Shown here: piece by piece, positions 9,618 to 19,913 of the stretch
Layout of the letters: the number at the start of each line of letters is the position of its first letter
How positions within the stretch are numbered: position 1 is the first letter of the stretch
DNA from: Acinetobacter sp. CFCC 10889
GTDB taxonomy: Bacteria; Pseudomonadota; Gammaproteobacteria; Pseudomonadales; Moraxellaceae
DNA: 64,000 bases
NCBI RefSeq assembly: GCF_003268395.1
Contig: NZ_LQXQ01000017.1
Location: 1-64,000 of the forward strand
Direction of reading: 5' to 3'
Translations under genes and position numbers: made by a program
The notes under the pieces: model-generated
Told to the model about the DNA's origin: nothing
The model's database searches: none
The model's input: only the letters and a program-made list of their open reading frames with translations

Positions 9618-11521
9618 TTAACCCTTACTCATTTCCTCAAGTTCTTCCCAACGCTCTAATTTTTCCAATAACAAATCATCAATTTCAGTCAAACGATTTG
9701 AAAGTTTCATGGCTTGATCCGCATCAGAAACAAATAAAGAACCATCAGCAAGAATGTCATTAATCTCAGCTTGTTCTTTTTCCAATGCTTCCATTTCAGC
9801 AGGTAACTGCTCTAAAGCACGTTGGTCTTTATAGCTGAGTTTAACTTTTTTAGGTGCTGCAGCGGCAGCAGTTGCTTCAGCTTTTGCAGCCGCTTTTTTT
9901 GCATCGCTTTTTAAGCCAACAGCAGTTTGGTCAGGACGTTGCTCCAAATAATCTTGATAGCCACCGATGTATTCATCAATGTTGCCTTTACCATCAAAAA
10001 CCCAAGTTGAGGTCACGACATTGTCCATAAAGGCACGGTCATGCGAAATGAGCAGCAATGTACCTTTATAGCCACCCAACATTTCCTCAAGCAGTTCTAA
10101 AGTCACCATATCCAAGTCATTGTTGGCTCGTCCATCACGATCAGGTTCGATGGTTTGAGTAAAAGTTTTGCCAATAAAATACGGTTACGTTCACCGCCTG
10201 ACAACGCTTTCACAGGTGTACGTGCACGTTCAGGCGAGAACAGGAAGTCTTGTAAATAACTGTAAATATGACGACGACCACCATTCACATCAACAAAATC
10301 TGAACCTTCAGATACGTTATCTTTTACTGATTTTTCAAGATCTAGCGCATTACGCAATTGGTCAAAATAGGCAATTTCGAGCTGTGTTCCTGTTTTCACC
10401 GAACCGCCATGTTCAAGCTCACCTAAAATGGCTTTGATCAACGTGGTTTTACCAACACCATTGTCACCGACTAAGCCAATACGATCGCCACGCAGCACTA
10501 AAGCAGAGAAGTCTTTGATAATCGGTGCATTATCACCAAAAGTGACTTGTAAATGCTCAATATCAAAGACCAATTTACCTGAACGGTTGGCTTCTTGTGT
10601 TGCCATGCTGACTTTGCCTTGTTGCGAACGGCGAGCCTTAGATTCTTCACGCAAGGCTTTTAAGGCACGTACACGACCTTCATTACGAGTACGACGTGCT
10701 TTGATGCCTTGACGAATCCACACCTCTTCTTCTGCCAAGCGTTTATCAAATAGCGCATTTTGCTTTTCTTCAGCTTCCATTTGCTGTGCTTTCAGCTCTA
10801 AATAACGTGAATAGTTACCTTCGTAGCTACGCAAAATCCCACGGTCCAACTCCACGATGCGGGTTGCAATGCTGTCTACAAATGAACGGTCATGCGAAAT
10901 GAAAAGCAGTGTTAAATTATTTTGATCAAGTAAGAATTTTTCTAACCATTCAATACTTTCAACGTCCAAATGGTTCGTCGGTTCATCAAGTAATAACACA
11001 TCAGGTTGTGTGAGCAGAGCACGTGCCAATAACACACGACGTTTACGTCCACCTGATAAATCTGCCAAATCTGCTTCAGGATCTAGGCCCATTTTGCTTA
11101 AAATCGCATTGACCTTGGTTTCAAGCGACCAACCATCAAGCTGATCCATTTTATGTTGTAGATTTCCCATGCGATCACAGGCATCCATATCACCCAATAC
11201 ACACGCATCGCTTGCTTCATGATATGCTTTCAAGACAGCAGCAGCTTCGCCTGCACCATCTGCCACGATGTCAGCAACTTTGCCCGAATCCATCGGTACA
11301 TCTTGCGCCAACATGGCAATGGTGATGCCATTTTGCAGTGCAACTTCGCCTGCATCGGGCAATAAACTTCCCTCAATCAGTTTAAGTAAAGTAGACTTAC
11401 CTTCACCATTACGGCCAATCAAACAGACCCGTTCACCGCGTTCTAAACTGAAATTCGCGCCATCGAGCAGGAAAGGTCCGCCAAACGCAAGTTGGACATC
11501 CCTTAAAGTAATATAGGCCAT
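9618..11521 (-). pseudogene. uup: ABC-F ATPase Uup, interrupted by a one-base deletion
   Basis: Uup is a soluble protein with two ABC ATPase domains, linked in E. coli to ribosome function and transposon excision stability. The N-terminal part has Walker A GRNGEGKST, signature LSGGRKRR, Walker B LLLDEPTNHLD, then the linker and a second Walker A GDNGVGKTT with signature LSGGERNR. The frame breaks in the second Walker B: VMDEPT should continue NDLD, but one A is missing (10120-10121), giving a premature stop at 10103. The remainder (LLISHDRAF and a coiled-coil C-terminal domain) continues intact in the next frame to 9618. The ATG at 11521 has an AGGAA site. The lesion may be real or a sequence error. 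Confidence 0.88.
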
Positions 11522-11557
11522 AATGTTTCCTAAACATCCCACAGTGAGGACTAAAAA

Positions 11558-11803
11558 GTGACTAAACAGAAAAATTTTGATGATCAAGCGTCATTGTCCG
11601 CACCCATAGAAGATTTGCAAGTGCGAATTACATTTTTAGATGATTTAGTCGAACAATTAAATGCGCAAGTTGCACGTCAAAATGCTGAAATTGCCGATTT
11701 AAAGAAACAAATGCAGCTCATCTATCAACGTATCGAATCTTCAGATTTATCTGAAGGGATTGCTGCTTTTGATCCCATGACCAATCGTCCACCGCATTAT
11801 TAA
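11558..11803 (+). CDS. slyX: SlyX family protein
   Basis: The protein is short (81 residues) and acidic, made mostly of one coiled coil with heptad-like leucines (LEDLQVRITFLDDLVEQLN-type pattern) and ending NRPPHY, the conserved C-terminal signature of SlyX. Its function is not established in any organism. It starts with GTG at 11558, with GAGGA upstream, and is divergent from uup with only 36 bp between start codons, so the promoters overlap. Confidence 0.88.
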   Translation: MTKQKNFDDQASLSAPIEDLQVRITFLDDLVEQLNAQVARQNAEIADLKKQMQLIYQRIESSDLSEGIAAFDPMTNRPPHY

Positions 11804-11921
11804 TGTGCTTATTCACGTTATTTCTAAGCTTTTAATCTGTAGATAGCAGTGAAATATATTTGACCTTTGTGCAAAAGCTCGGTGTAATGCAGTCTTCCAA
11901 TCTCGTTGTTAAAATTTAATC

Positions 11922-12929
11922 ATGCAGAATAAAGTCGTACTTCTTGATATTGAAAATAATATGCCAACATTAAAAATGTTAAGGGATGTTGTGGAGCATT
12001 ATTCGGCTTTATATCTGTTTAATTGCGCAGGGAAAATTGAATTTGCACTCGATGATTTAACAGAGTTAGCAAGTTTGATTGCGAGTGGGCAAATTATCAT
12101 TTTGGATGTACCTGAAACCACTGAAAAAGAATATGAATATGCAGTGGTTGTAGGGCAACTTCTCGCATTGCTTGAGCAAGATACGCATATTGAAGTGGTT
12201 TCTGCAATGCCAAGTTGTCAAATGCTCATAGATATGTTGCTGAGTTCTGAGTTGAGTTGCCATTTGATTCAAGTTGAAACAGAAAATACAGCAAAAGTAT
12301 CGAAGCATGTGATGCCAAGTATTGAAACCATTCAAAATAAACCTGCTTTACAATTAATTAAAAAGTATTGTGATGCTGTGGCGAAAATGACAGGTAAGCC
12401 AAATACGGTTGAAAAGTTAAAAAACTCCATTGCAAATTGCTTGCAGATCATGCCTGAAAAAGCGCAACAGCTATTGGGGATGTTGATTAATTTAAAAATA
12501 GTCAAAAAAGAAGATAAGCAAATTTGGTTTCGTAAAAAATTACTAAAACAATGGTCAAAGCTTGATTTGGATCAAAAAAATGTCGTTCCTGAACATAAAG
12601 TTTTAGAAATAGATGCTGTTTTAGAAAAGCTCAGTGCGGGCGCAAAGCAGGTGATTTCTGAGCTAGAAAAACAACAAAATAAAGCATCTGAAATGGAGTC
12701 TTTAAATAAAAACTTTGAACAAATTGATCAAGTTCAATGGGAAGTGATCCAAAAATTAAATGCTTTAAAAACAGATAAACCGAAAGATATTTATGAATTG
12801 AGAGATTTGTTGGAAAAAATGTTTCCAAAGTCAGATGTACGTTTATTACTGAAAGAATTAATTGAAAAAGGTTATATTTATTGGAATGGTCACGATGTGA
12901 TTTATAGTCATGAGATGTATTTAAACTAG
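11922..12929 (+). CDS. Uncharacterised protein with NYN/PIN-like N-terminus and winged-helix-like C-terminus
   Basis: I do not recognise a named family for this 335-residue soluble protein. The first 130 residues begin VVLLDIENNMPT, resembling the acidic opening strand (LDxEN) of NYN/PIN-fold nucleases, and alternate strands and helices. Residues about 140-210 (QLIKKYCDAV ... IWFRKK) and the last 60 (IYELRDLLEK ... YIYWNGHDVIY) each look like a winged-helix unit, with a lysine-rich linker between them. A nuclease-plus-LOTUS/winged-helix RNA-binding arrangement is possible, but the catalytic acids beyond the first strand are not obvious. Codon use is AT-rich, like its neighbours. Confidence 0.5.
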   Translation: MQNKVVLLDIENNMPTLKMLRDVVEHYSALYLFNCAGKIEFALDDLTELASLIASGQIIILDVPETTEKEYEYAVVVGQLLALLEQDTHIEVVSAMPSCQMLIDMLLSSELSCHLIQVETENTAKVSKHVMPSIETIQNKPALQLIKKYCDAVAKMTGKPNTVEKLKNSIANCLQIMPEKAQQLLGMLINLKIVKKEDKQIWFRKKLLKQWSKLDLDQKNVVPEHKVLEIDAVLEKLSAGAKQVISELEKQQNKASEMESLNKNFEQIDQVQWEVIQKLNALKTDKPKDIYELRDLLEKMFPKSDVRLLLKELIEKGYIYWNGHDVIYSHEMYLN

Positions 12930-12941
12930 ATTGAAGCTATT

Positions 12942-12970
12942 AAAAACTAGGCATTAACTGCCTAGTTTTC
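12942..12970. terminator. Bidirectional terminator shared by two converging genes
   Basis: The stem AAAACTAGGCA / TGCCTAGTTTT with loop TTAAC has T-runs on both sides. It starts 13 bp after the plus-strand gene and contains the stop codon of the minus-strand gene at 12954. Confidence 0.85.
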
Positions 12971-13856
12971 CATAAGATTGGCGATCCGTAAAATACAGCA
13001 CAATGGTTTTATTTTTATACTGATAAGGATAAAACAATTCATAGCTTCCATTTTTTGCTTCAAAACGGATTTGTTTTGAATTGTGCTGAAAGACTTGATT
13101 TAAATATTCTTTTTCAGCCAAATTTAATTGTTTTACATAGTTTTTCTTGTCAGCACTACGTTTTTCCCAAGTGGAATTTGCAGCATTTAGAACTTCATGA
13201 ATTTCAAATACTTGATCTAATCCTGCTTGATTGGTTTGGTTCAGTGCTGTGACTTGCTGTTGTGTTAAATTCACGTCACTTGAACTGAGTTTATTGTATT
13301 GATTAAAACTTAAATAGATCGGATTTTTTTGAATTTGATCAGGCACAATGACTTCAACTTCGCTAAAAGAACGATCAAGTAAGCCTAAAAATTCAATATT
13401 TTGGGTGGCTTTTTGGATATAAGGTATAGAAAACTGATATTGGCTGAGTTGTTGCAAACGAGCAGCTTGTGTTGCAATCATATTTTCAGCAGACTGTACA
13501 AAAATTTCTTGTTTTTTCTTAGCACTAAGATAATTTCCACCAAATAAAATACAGGCAATAATAGGAAAAACTGCAAATAGGCTATACATTATTTTCTTGG
13601 TATTTTTACCCGTTGTCACTTCTTGTCCACGCTCTGCAATACGTGTCAGATTTAACATGATATTGAGAATTAAAGCGCCACCCATCAAGGCAAGAATACC
13701 TAAAATACTAAACAGAAAAGTTTCAGTCATATGCTGTCGAAAGACTTTTAAACCAAAAACTTGAATGAGTACAAAGCTAAATACCCAATACACCAATAAA
13801 ATAATAGAAACTAAGCCAATGATATTGCTTATTTTAACCAATAATTTTGTGTTCAT
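12954..13856 (-). CDS. Uncharacterised membrane protein with periplasmic C-terminal domain
   Basis: This 300-residue protein has three hydrophobic helices in the first 115 residues (residues about 12-34, 45-70 and 92-108). A roughly 190-residue soluble region follows, with a helical coiled-coil character and a final strand-rich segment (YELFYPYQYKNKTIVLYF). The topology suggests the large domain lies outside the inner membrane. No catalytic motif is visible and I cannot assign a family. The gene is monocistronic, facing the preceding gene across a shared terminator. Confidence 0.55.
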   Translation of the reverse strand: MNTKLLVKISNIIGLVSIILLVYWVFSFVLIQVFGLKVFRQHMTETFLFSILGILALMGGALILNIMLNLTRIAERGQEVTTGKNTKKIMYSLFAVFPIIACILFGGNYLSAKKKQEIFVQSAENMIATQAARLQQLSQYQFSIPYIQKATQNIEFLGLLDRSFSEVEVIVPDQIQKNPIYLSFNQYNKLSSSDVNLTQQQVTALNQTNQAGLDQVFEIHEVLNAANSTWEKRSADKKNYVKQLNLAEKEYLNQVFQHNSKQIRFEAKNGSYELFYPYQYKNKTIVLYFTDRQSYGKLGS

Positions 13857-14199
13857 TTTTATTATTCATTCGAAAAGGCAAAGTTATATATTGCCAACAA
13901 CTGTAAGGTATAACAATGTCATGATGGATACAGTTTTGTAGCTTCTTTGCATTAAAATTTAAATCTTGTTGTACCAAGTTAGATTCAAGCTAGGTTTGAC
14001 TTGAATGTAAAATCATATGATTTGATCAAAGTTTGGAAGTTCTGTTTGAACTTGAAGTATTGATCATAAAACTATTAAATCATTTAAAATAAATGAGATA
14101 AATCTAATGGTATCCAATTTTTCAACGACAAATAAAATTTTGATCTTGCGTTTTATATTCAGCTTATGCAACTCTAATATAGGAATAAAAAGGTGAGCT
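13857..14199. other. Intergenic region, 343 bp
   Basis: This AT-rich spacer lies between two divergently transcribed genes. It should hold both promoters, but I cannot place them with confidence. No open frame with coding character, repeat or RNA gene was seen. Confidence 0.4.
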
Positions 14200-14649
14200 A
14201 TGGAAAACACGGGTCTTTGGGTAGCAGTTATTGTTATTGTTTTTGTAATGGGTTCAATTTTTGGACTTCGAGTGAGCCCGAGAGAAAAAGCATTAGGCAT
14301 TATGCGAGAGAAAGCCCGTAAAATGGGATTACATCCACGTTTGGTGGCAGCACCTGATTGGACAAAAGTGCCAATGGCAACAGAAAGCCGTGCCAGTATG
14401 GTGGCGTACTATAGTGTATTGATTCCTGAAGCACGTTTGCCTTTGATGCGTGCACGTGTAGAAGATCAAAAGCTAAAACCTTTGCAAGGCGATGCGAAAT
14501 TTAATGATTTTCCCATTGCATTAAAAGGGATTTATGCTATTGATATGCAAGCTAACTGTGTGGGGCTGTATTGGGATGAAGAATCTGACTTACGAGCAAC
14601 ACAGCTAGAAGATATGAAAGCATATTTACTTTCCTTGGCTGAAATTTAA
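14200..14649 (+). CDS. Conserved hypothetical membrane-anchored protein upstream of topA
   Basis: The 149-residue protein has one N-terminal transmembrane helix (residues about 6-24) followed directly by a basic cytoplasmic segment (RVSPREKALGIMREKARKMG) and a small mixed domain. That pattern suggests a single-pass inner-membrane anchor with a cytoplasmic domain. The ATG at 14200 follows an AAAGGTGAG site. topA starts 28 bp after the stop, so it may be co-transcribed. No function can be assigned. Confidence 0.65.
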   Translation: MENTGLWVAVIVIVFVMGSIFGLRVSPREKALGIMREKARKMGLHPRLVAAPDWTKVPMATESRASMVAYYSVLIPEARLPLMRARVEDQKLKPLQGDAKFNDFPIALKGIYAIDMQANCVGLYWDEESDLRATQLEDMKAYLLSLAEI

Positions 14650-14677
14650 CTTAAAAGAATAGGATAAACGGTTCATT

Positions 14678-17320
14678 ATGGCGAAAGCTCCTCGGTCCAC
14701 AACCAAAAGCACAACTGCAGAAACTCCCAATGCAGGCAAGAAACGTGCCTTAGTGATTGTGGAGTCGCCTGCAAAAGCGAAAACCATCAATAAATATTTA
14801 GGCTCAGATTATATTGTGAAGTCATCGGTTGGTCATGTGCGTGACTTGCCTACAGGTGGCTCAAGTAAATCGACAGAAAAAAAACCTGCAACACGAACTA
14901 AACTGACAGATGAACAGAAGGCTGAAAAAGCACAGACGGCATTGGTCAATCGTATGGGTGTTGACCCAGAACATGATTGGAAAGCACAGTATGAAGTGCT
15001 GCCAGGTAAAGAACATGTGGTTGCTGAACTGAAAAAACTTGCCAAAGATGCAGATGAAATCTATCTCGCAACGGATTTGGATAGAGAAGGGGAAGCGATT
15101 GCTTGGCATTTACGTGAAGTGATCGGTGGTGATGACAGTCGTTATCATCGTGTGGTCTTTAACGAAATCACCAAAAATGCCATTCAGGATGCGTTTAAAC
15201 AGCCGACACGCCTTGATTTAAACCGAGTGAATGCACAACAAGCACGCCGCTTTTTAGACCGTGTAGTGGGCTTTATGGTGTCACCACTGTTATGGGAAAA
15301 AATTGCCCGTGGTCTTTCAGCAGGACGAGTGCAGTCTGTTGCGGTCAAACTTGTGGTTGAACGTGAACGTGAAATCCGTGCGTTTATTCCTGAAGAATAT
15401 TGGCAAGTTTTTGCAGATACCAAATCGAAAAAAGATGACATTCGCCTTGAAGCGGTAAAGCAAGGTGGCAAAACTTTAAAATTACAAAATAAAGCGCAAA
15501 CCGATGCGTTATTGAAAATTTTAAATGATGCTGAATATAAAGTTTCAACCCGTGAAGATAAGCCGACCAAGGTTAATCCAAGCGCACCCTATATCACTTC
15601 GACTTTGCAACAAGCTGCAAGTACACGCCTAGGTTTTTCTGTAAAGAAAACCATGATGCTTGCGCAGCGTTTGTATGAAGCGGGTTATATCACCTATATG
15701 CGTACCGACTCAACATTTTTGAGTGATGATGCTGTCAATATGGTACGCACGCATATCGAATCTGAGTTTGGGACGAAATACCTGCCTGCAAAAGCCAATC
15801 GTTATGGTAATAAAGCAGGTGCACAAGAAGCGCATGAAGCGATTCGTCCATCCAATGTGGCACTGAAAGGTGATCAATTGGCAGGTGCGGAACGTGATGC
15901 ACAGCGTTTATATGATTTGATTTGGCGTCAATTTGTCGCATGTCAGATGACGCCTGCGGAATATTTATCTTCCACCATTCTTGTTGATGCCAATGGCGTG
16001 GAACTTAAAGCCAAAGGTCGTACCTTGGTTTTTGATGGTTTTACCAAAGTGCGTGGTCAAAACAAATCGGATGATGATGTTTTACTGCCTGCGGTGAAAG
16101 TCGGTGAAGTGCTTAAGTTAGAAAAACTTGATCCATCACAGCACTTTACCAAACCACCTGCACGTTTTACCGAAGCCTCATTGGTCAAAGAATTAGAGAA
16201 AAAAGGCATTGGTCGTCCTTCGACTTATGCTGCGATTATTTCGACCATTCAAGATCGTGGTTATGTCAAACTCGATAATCGCCGTCTTTATGCTGAAAAA
16301 ATGGGTGAAATCGTCACAGATCGTTTGGACGAAAGTTTTAACAATCTGATGAATTATGCATTCACCGCAGACTTGGAAGGGCAGCTCGATAAAGTTGCTG
16401 ATGGCGAACGTAATTGGAAAGAATTACTCGACAGTTTTTATGGCGACTTTAAGAAGCGTCTGACCACTGCACAGGGTGAGAATGGCATGCGCCGTAATCT
16501 GCCTGTTGAAGTGGAAGCGGTGCATTGTAAAGAATGCGAACGCCCAATGCAGATCCGTACAGGAACAACAGGCGTATTCTTAGGGTGTTCAGGATATAAC
16601 TTGCCACCAAAAGAACGCTGTAAAGGTACATTGAACTTAACGCCTGTCGAATCACTTGCTGCTTTGTCTGATGATGATGGTGCTGAAACCGCAGATTTGA
16701 TGTCGAAAAAACGTTGTCCTGTTTGTGGTACTGCAATGGACAGTTATGTGATCGACGGTGGTCGCAAACTCCATATTTGTGGTAATAATCCTGACTGTAA
16801 TGGTTATGAGCTTGAAGAAGGTGAGTTCAAAATCAAGGGTTATGATGGTCCAACCATTCCATGTGACAAATGTGATGGTGAGATGCAGTTGAAAACAGGT
16901 CGTTTTGGTCCTTATTTTGCTTGTATGAGCTGTGATAATACCCGCAAAGTTTTGAAAAATGGTCAACCTGCGCCACCACGTGTAGATCCAATCAAAATGG
17001 AACATTTACGTTCAACCAAGCATGACGATTATTTTGTCTTGCGTGATGGTGCAGCAGGTTTGTTCCTGGCTGCAAGTAAGTTCCCGAAAATCCGTGAAAC
17101 CCGTGCACCAAAAGTGGCAGAGCTTCGTACTGTTGCAGATCAAATTGACCCGAAATATCAATTTATCTTGCAAGCACCTGATCAAGATCCTGAAGGGAAT
17201 CCAACCTTGGTGAAATTTAGCCGTAAAAACCAATCACAATATATTGGTTCTGAAACAGCTGAAGGTAAACAAACCAAATGGTCGTTGGTATATCAAGAAG
17301 GGAAATGGGTTGAGGCTTAG
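14678..17320 (+). CDS. topA: DNA topoisomerase I (type IA)
   Basis: TopA relaxes negative supercoils by single-strand passage. The 880-residue protein has the TOPRIM motifs [15 protein letters not shown] and [10 protein letters not shown], the catalytic tyrosine around residue 340 in [10 protein letters not shown], and the [14 protein letters not shown] block with GIGRPSTYA. Several C-terminal zinc-finger modules follow ([24 protein letters not shown] with matching downstream Cys pairs). Length and order match gammaproteobacterial TopA. The stop at 17320 is followed after 4 bp by the start of a restriction endonuclease gene. Confidence 0.98.
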   Translation: MAKAPRSTTKSTTAETPNAGKKRALVIVESPAKAKTINKYLGSDYIVKSSVGHVRDLPTGGSSKSTEKKPATRTKLTDEQKAEKAQTALVNRMGVDPEHDWKAQYEVLPGKEHVVAELKKLAKDADEIYLATDLDREGEAIAWHLREVIGGDDSRYHRVVFNEITKNAIQDAFKQPTRLDLNRVNAQQARRFLDRVVGFMVSPLLWEKIARGLSAGRVQSVAVKLVVEREREIRAFIPEEYWQVFADTKSKKDDIRLEAVKQGGKTLKLQNKAQTDALLKILNDAEYKVSTREDKPTKVNPSAPYITSTLQQAASTRLGFSVKKTMMLAQRLYEAGYITYMRTDSTFLSDDAVNMVRTHIESEFGTKYLPAKANRYGNKAGAQEAHEAIRPSNVALKGDQLAGAERDAQRLYDLIWRQFVACQMTPAEYLSSTILVDANGVELKAKGRTLVFDGFTKVRGQNKSDDDVLLPAVKVGEVLKLEKLDPSQHFTKPPARFTEASLVKELEKKGIGRPSTYAAIISTIQDRGYVKLDNRRLYAEKMGEIVTDRLDESFNNLMNYAFTADLEGQLDKVADGERNWKELLDSFYGDFKKRLTTAQGENGMRRNLPVEVEAVHCKECERPMQIRTGTTGVFLGCSGYNLPPKERCKGTLNLTPVESLAALSDDDGAETADLMSKKRCPVCGTAMDSYVIDGGRKLHICGNNPDCNGYELEEGEFKIKGYDGPTIPCDKCDGEMQLKTGRFGPYFACMSCDNTRKVLKNGQPAPPRVDPIKMEHLRSTKHDDYFVLRDGAAGLFLAASKFPKIRETRAPKVAELRTVADQIDPKYQFILQAPDQDPEGNPTLVKFSRKNQSQYIGSETAEGKQTKWSLVYQEGKWVEA

Positions 17321-17324
17321 ATAC

Positions 17325-18179
17325 ATGTCTGCGAATGTTATTGATGCGATGATGAATTTAATTCGTCATCCAATTATCAATTTACAACAAAGCTATATTG
17401 GTCGTAATCGTGCGAATAGTATGGGGGATGCGCTAGAGCGATATATACAGGACTTGTTTATTAATGGATATAACTTAACAGAACAAGAACGAGCAGATGC
17501 TATTAATACGCATTTCTCATATATTGGTAATACGAGCAATCCTCCTGATGCGATGCTGCGAGGAGGAGATGCGATTGAAGTTAAAAAAATTGAAACCAAA
17601 AATTCTGATCTAGCTTTAAACTCAAGTTATCCGAAAGCTGTGTTGAAAAATAACAATCCAATGCTGACATCATATTGTAGAACTGCAGAGATGTGGACAC
17701 AAAAAGATATGTTATATGCGGTTGGTGTTGTTGAAAAAGATCAATTACAGGCTTTATCTTTTGTATATGGTATTGATTATGCAGCAGATGAAGAAATATA
17801 TAATGCTGTTAGAGAGCGGATCAAGTCAGGTGTAGAAACTATTGAGGGTATTGAATTTACACCAACCAAAGAATTGGGGAAAATTAATAAAATAGATCCT
17901 TTAGGTATTACATATTTACGGGTTAGAGGGATGTGGGGGATTCAAAATCCTTTCAAAGTTTTTTCTTTAATTTATCAGCGTAATTTAAACCATCAATTTA
18001 ACTTTATGGCTATTATTAATGATGATAAATGGTCAATGTTTGAAAATGCATCACAATTGATTGAATTAATTGAAGATACACCAAATGCAACCATAGAAAA
18101 TGTACAAATTAGAAATCCAAATAATCCAGCTCAATTTAAATCTGCTAAACTTATCAGCTTTTTTATTTCAGGAGTTTAG
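17325..18179 (+). CDS. Type II restriction endonuclease, NgoPII-like (predicted GGCC specificity)
   Basis: The 284-residue protein resembles the NgoPII restriction endonuclease family. The first 40 residues contain the NLIRHPIINLQQSYIGRNRANSMG-like N-terminal block, and the DAMLRGGDAIEVKK motif supplies a PD-(D/E)xK catalytic core. ATG 17325 is chosen because it lies just after the topA stop; the frame upstream is embedded in topA. The methylase starts 3 bp after the stop, with an AGGAG site inside the end of this gene. The coding style is clearly more AT-rich than topA, which suggests horizontal arrival. GGCC specificity is inferred from the family and its partner methylase. Confidence 0.82.
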   Translation: MSANVIDAMMNLIRHPIINLQQSYIGRNRANSMGDALERYIQDLFINGYNLTEQERADAINTHFSYIGNTSNPPDAMLRGGDAIEVKKIETKNSDLALNSSYPKAVLKNNNPMLTSYCRTAEMWTQKDMLYAVGVVEKDQLQALSFVYGIDYAADEEIYNAVRERIKSGVETIEGIEFTPTKELGKINKIDPLGITYLRVRGMWGIQNPFKVFSLIYQRNLNHQFNFMAIINDDKWSMFENASQLIELIEDTPNATIENVQIRNPNNPAQFKSAKLISFFISGV

Positions 18180-18182
18180 TTA

Positions 18183-19223
18183 ATGAAACCAAAGATTATT
18201 AGTTTGTTCTCAGGGGCAGGCGGTATGGATTTAGGTTTTCAGAAAGCTGGCTTTGAAATTTCAGTTGCTAATGAATATGATAAAACGATTTGGGCGACTT
18301 ATGAAAAAAACCATAATGCACACTTATTAAAAGGAGATATTCGTCAGTTTTCTGAAGATGATTTCCCTAATGATTGTGATGGAATTATTGGCGGGCCTCC
18401 TTGTCAAAGTTGGAGTGAGGCAGGTGCATTACGTGGTATAGATGATGCACGTGGTCAATTATTCTTTGATTACATTCGTATTTTAAAAGCAAAACAACCC
18501 AAATTTTTTGTTGCTGAAAATGTATCTGGTATGTTAGCTCAAAGGCATAATGAAGCTGTTCAAAATATTATTGATATGTTTGAACAGTCTGGCTATCACG
18601 TATTTATTAAAATGCTAGACGCTTATGATTTCGGGGTGGCACAGACACGTAAGCGTGTGTTTTATATTGGCTTCCGACATGACTTAAATATTACTAATTT
18701 TCAGTTTCCTGAGCCTATAGCTACAGAACAAAAACAGCATTTACGTCAAGTGATTGATGATATTAAGGACTTGGCTATTCCCGCCTTAGATAAGAATAAA
18801 ACGAATGGTAATGCTTGTAAGATTCTTAATCATGAATATTTTACAGGTAGTTATTCAACCATTTATATGAGTCGAAATCGTGTGCGTGGTTGGGATGAGC
18901 CATCATTCACTATACAGGCAAGCGGTAGGCAAGCGCCACAACATCCTCAAGCGCCTAAGATGATTAAAATAGAAGAGAATAAGTTTGAGTTTTCTTTTGG
19001 GAAAGAAGAACAATATCGCCGTTTATCTATTCGAGAATGTGCAAGGATTCAAGGTTTTCCTGATGATTTTGAGTTTATTTATGACGCTCTCCAGAATGCT
19101 TATAAAATGATTGGAAATGCTGTTCCAGTACATTTAGCTTATGTTGTTGCAAAACAAATAAAGCAATATTTAGATGAAAAAAGTGGTTTATATTCAAAAA
19201 AAAGTGAAAAAATTTGTGCGTAA
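18183..19223 (+). CDS. DNA (cytosine-5) methyltransferase, partner of the NgoPII-like endonuclease
   Basis: This 346-residue C5-cytosine methyltransferase protects the host from the neighbouring endonuclease. Motif I ([13 protein letters not shown], residues 7-19), motif IV with catalytic Cys74 in [12 protein letters not shown], motif VI (AENVSGM), motif VIII ([11 protein letters not shown]) and motifs IX-X ([10 protein letters not shown] and [11 protein letters not shown]) are all intact. The target-recognition region between VIII and IX is short, as in enzymes for four-base sites. It forms a two-gene operon with the endonuclease; having the endonuclease gene first is a layout that usually needs regulation, but I see no controller gene. 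Confidence 0.93.
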   Translation: MKPKIISLFSGAGGMDLGFQKAGFEISVANEYDKTIWATYEKNHNAHLLKGDIRQFSEDDFPNDCDGIIGGPPCQSWSEAGALRGIDDARGQLFFDYIRILKAKQPKFFVAENVSGMLAQRHNEAVQNIIDMFEQSGYHVFIKMLDAYDFGVAQTRKRVFYIGFRHDLNITNFQFPEPIATEQKQHLRQVIDDIKDLAIPALDKNKTNGNACKILNHEYFTGSYSTIYMSRNRVRGWDEPSFTIQASGRQAPQHPQAPKMIKIEENKFEFSFGKEEQYRRLSIRECARIQGFPDDFEFIYDALQNAYKMIGNAVPVHLAYVVAKQIKQYLDEKSGLYSKKSEKICA

Positions 19224-19253
19224 TGATCATAAATTTACTGAAATTTTTGAATA

Positions 19254-19284
19254 AAAAAATGCTAACTTCGGTTAGCATTTTTTA
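19254..19284 (+). terminator. Strong Rho-independent terminator after the restriction-modification pair
   Basis: The stem AAAATGCTAAC / GTTAGCATTTT with a UUCG tetraloop is followed by a T-run. It may be the original topA terminator, displaced by insertion of the two restriction-modification genes. Confidence 0.9.
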
Positions 19285-19317
19285 TGCTCTAAAATTTTAT
19301 ATAAACAGAGATTTAAC

Positions 19318-19770
19318 ATGATTCCGATCCGTTCCATTATTGTATCTAGTATTTTACTTTCTAAAGTGGATGGTGAAATGAAAATTTTGTTGATGAAACG
19401 AGTGAAAGGTGATTTTTGGTGTCATGTGGCAGGAAAAGTTGAAGCCAATGAAACAGCAACTCAAGCTATTCTCCGAGAAATACAGGAAGAAACGCAGATT
19501 CAAGTCAAGCAACTTTTTAGTGCTGATTATATTGAACAATTTTATGAAGCGAGTTTGAATGTGATTGAAATGATTCCTGCTTTTGTGGGGATTTGTAGTG
19601 ATGAGCAAACTGTTGTTTTAAATGATGAACATACCGAATATCGTTGGTGTAATTTGGCTGATGCAAAAGCATTGGTGGTATTTTCAAATCAAAGAAAACT
19701 ATATGATTTTGTTTGGGAAAATTTTGTAGAAAATAAGCCTGAAAGTTTGTTGGAAATAGCTTTAAAATAA
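19318..19770 (+). CDS. NUDIX hydrolase
   Basis: This 150-residue cytoplasmic NUDIX hydrolase has the box in the form GKVEANETATQAILREIQEETQI (Gx5Ex7REUxEExGU pattern, residues about 39-61), so it should hydrolyse a nucleoside-diphosphate-linked substrate with a divalent metal. The closest resemblance is to dihydroneopterin-triphosphate or dATP pyrophosphatase-type NUDIX proteins, but the substrate cannot be assigned from sequence. The gene stands alone between two terminator-like elements. Confidence 0.87.
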   Translation: MIPIRSIIVSSILLSKVDGEMKILLMKRVKGDFWCHVAGKVEANETATQAILREIQEETQIQVKQLFSADYIEQFYEASLNVIEMIPAFVGICSDEQTVVLNDEHTEYRWCNLADAKALVVFSNQRKLYDFVWENFVENKPESLLEIALK

Positions 19771-19913
19771 CTGAAAAGAGAATTCAAAAACATTGTATTT
19801 TCAGACAGACTGGAAGTTGTTGTTGGATATTTGAAAATTTGTAGATTCGAGAATCGTGATTGGATTCAATATTGTCATTTAACTTTGCACGGCTAATTTG
19901 GAATAAAATAAAT

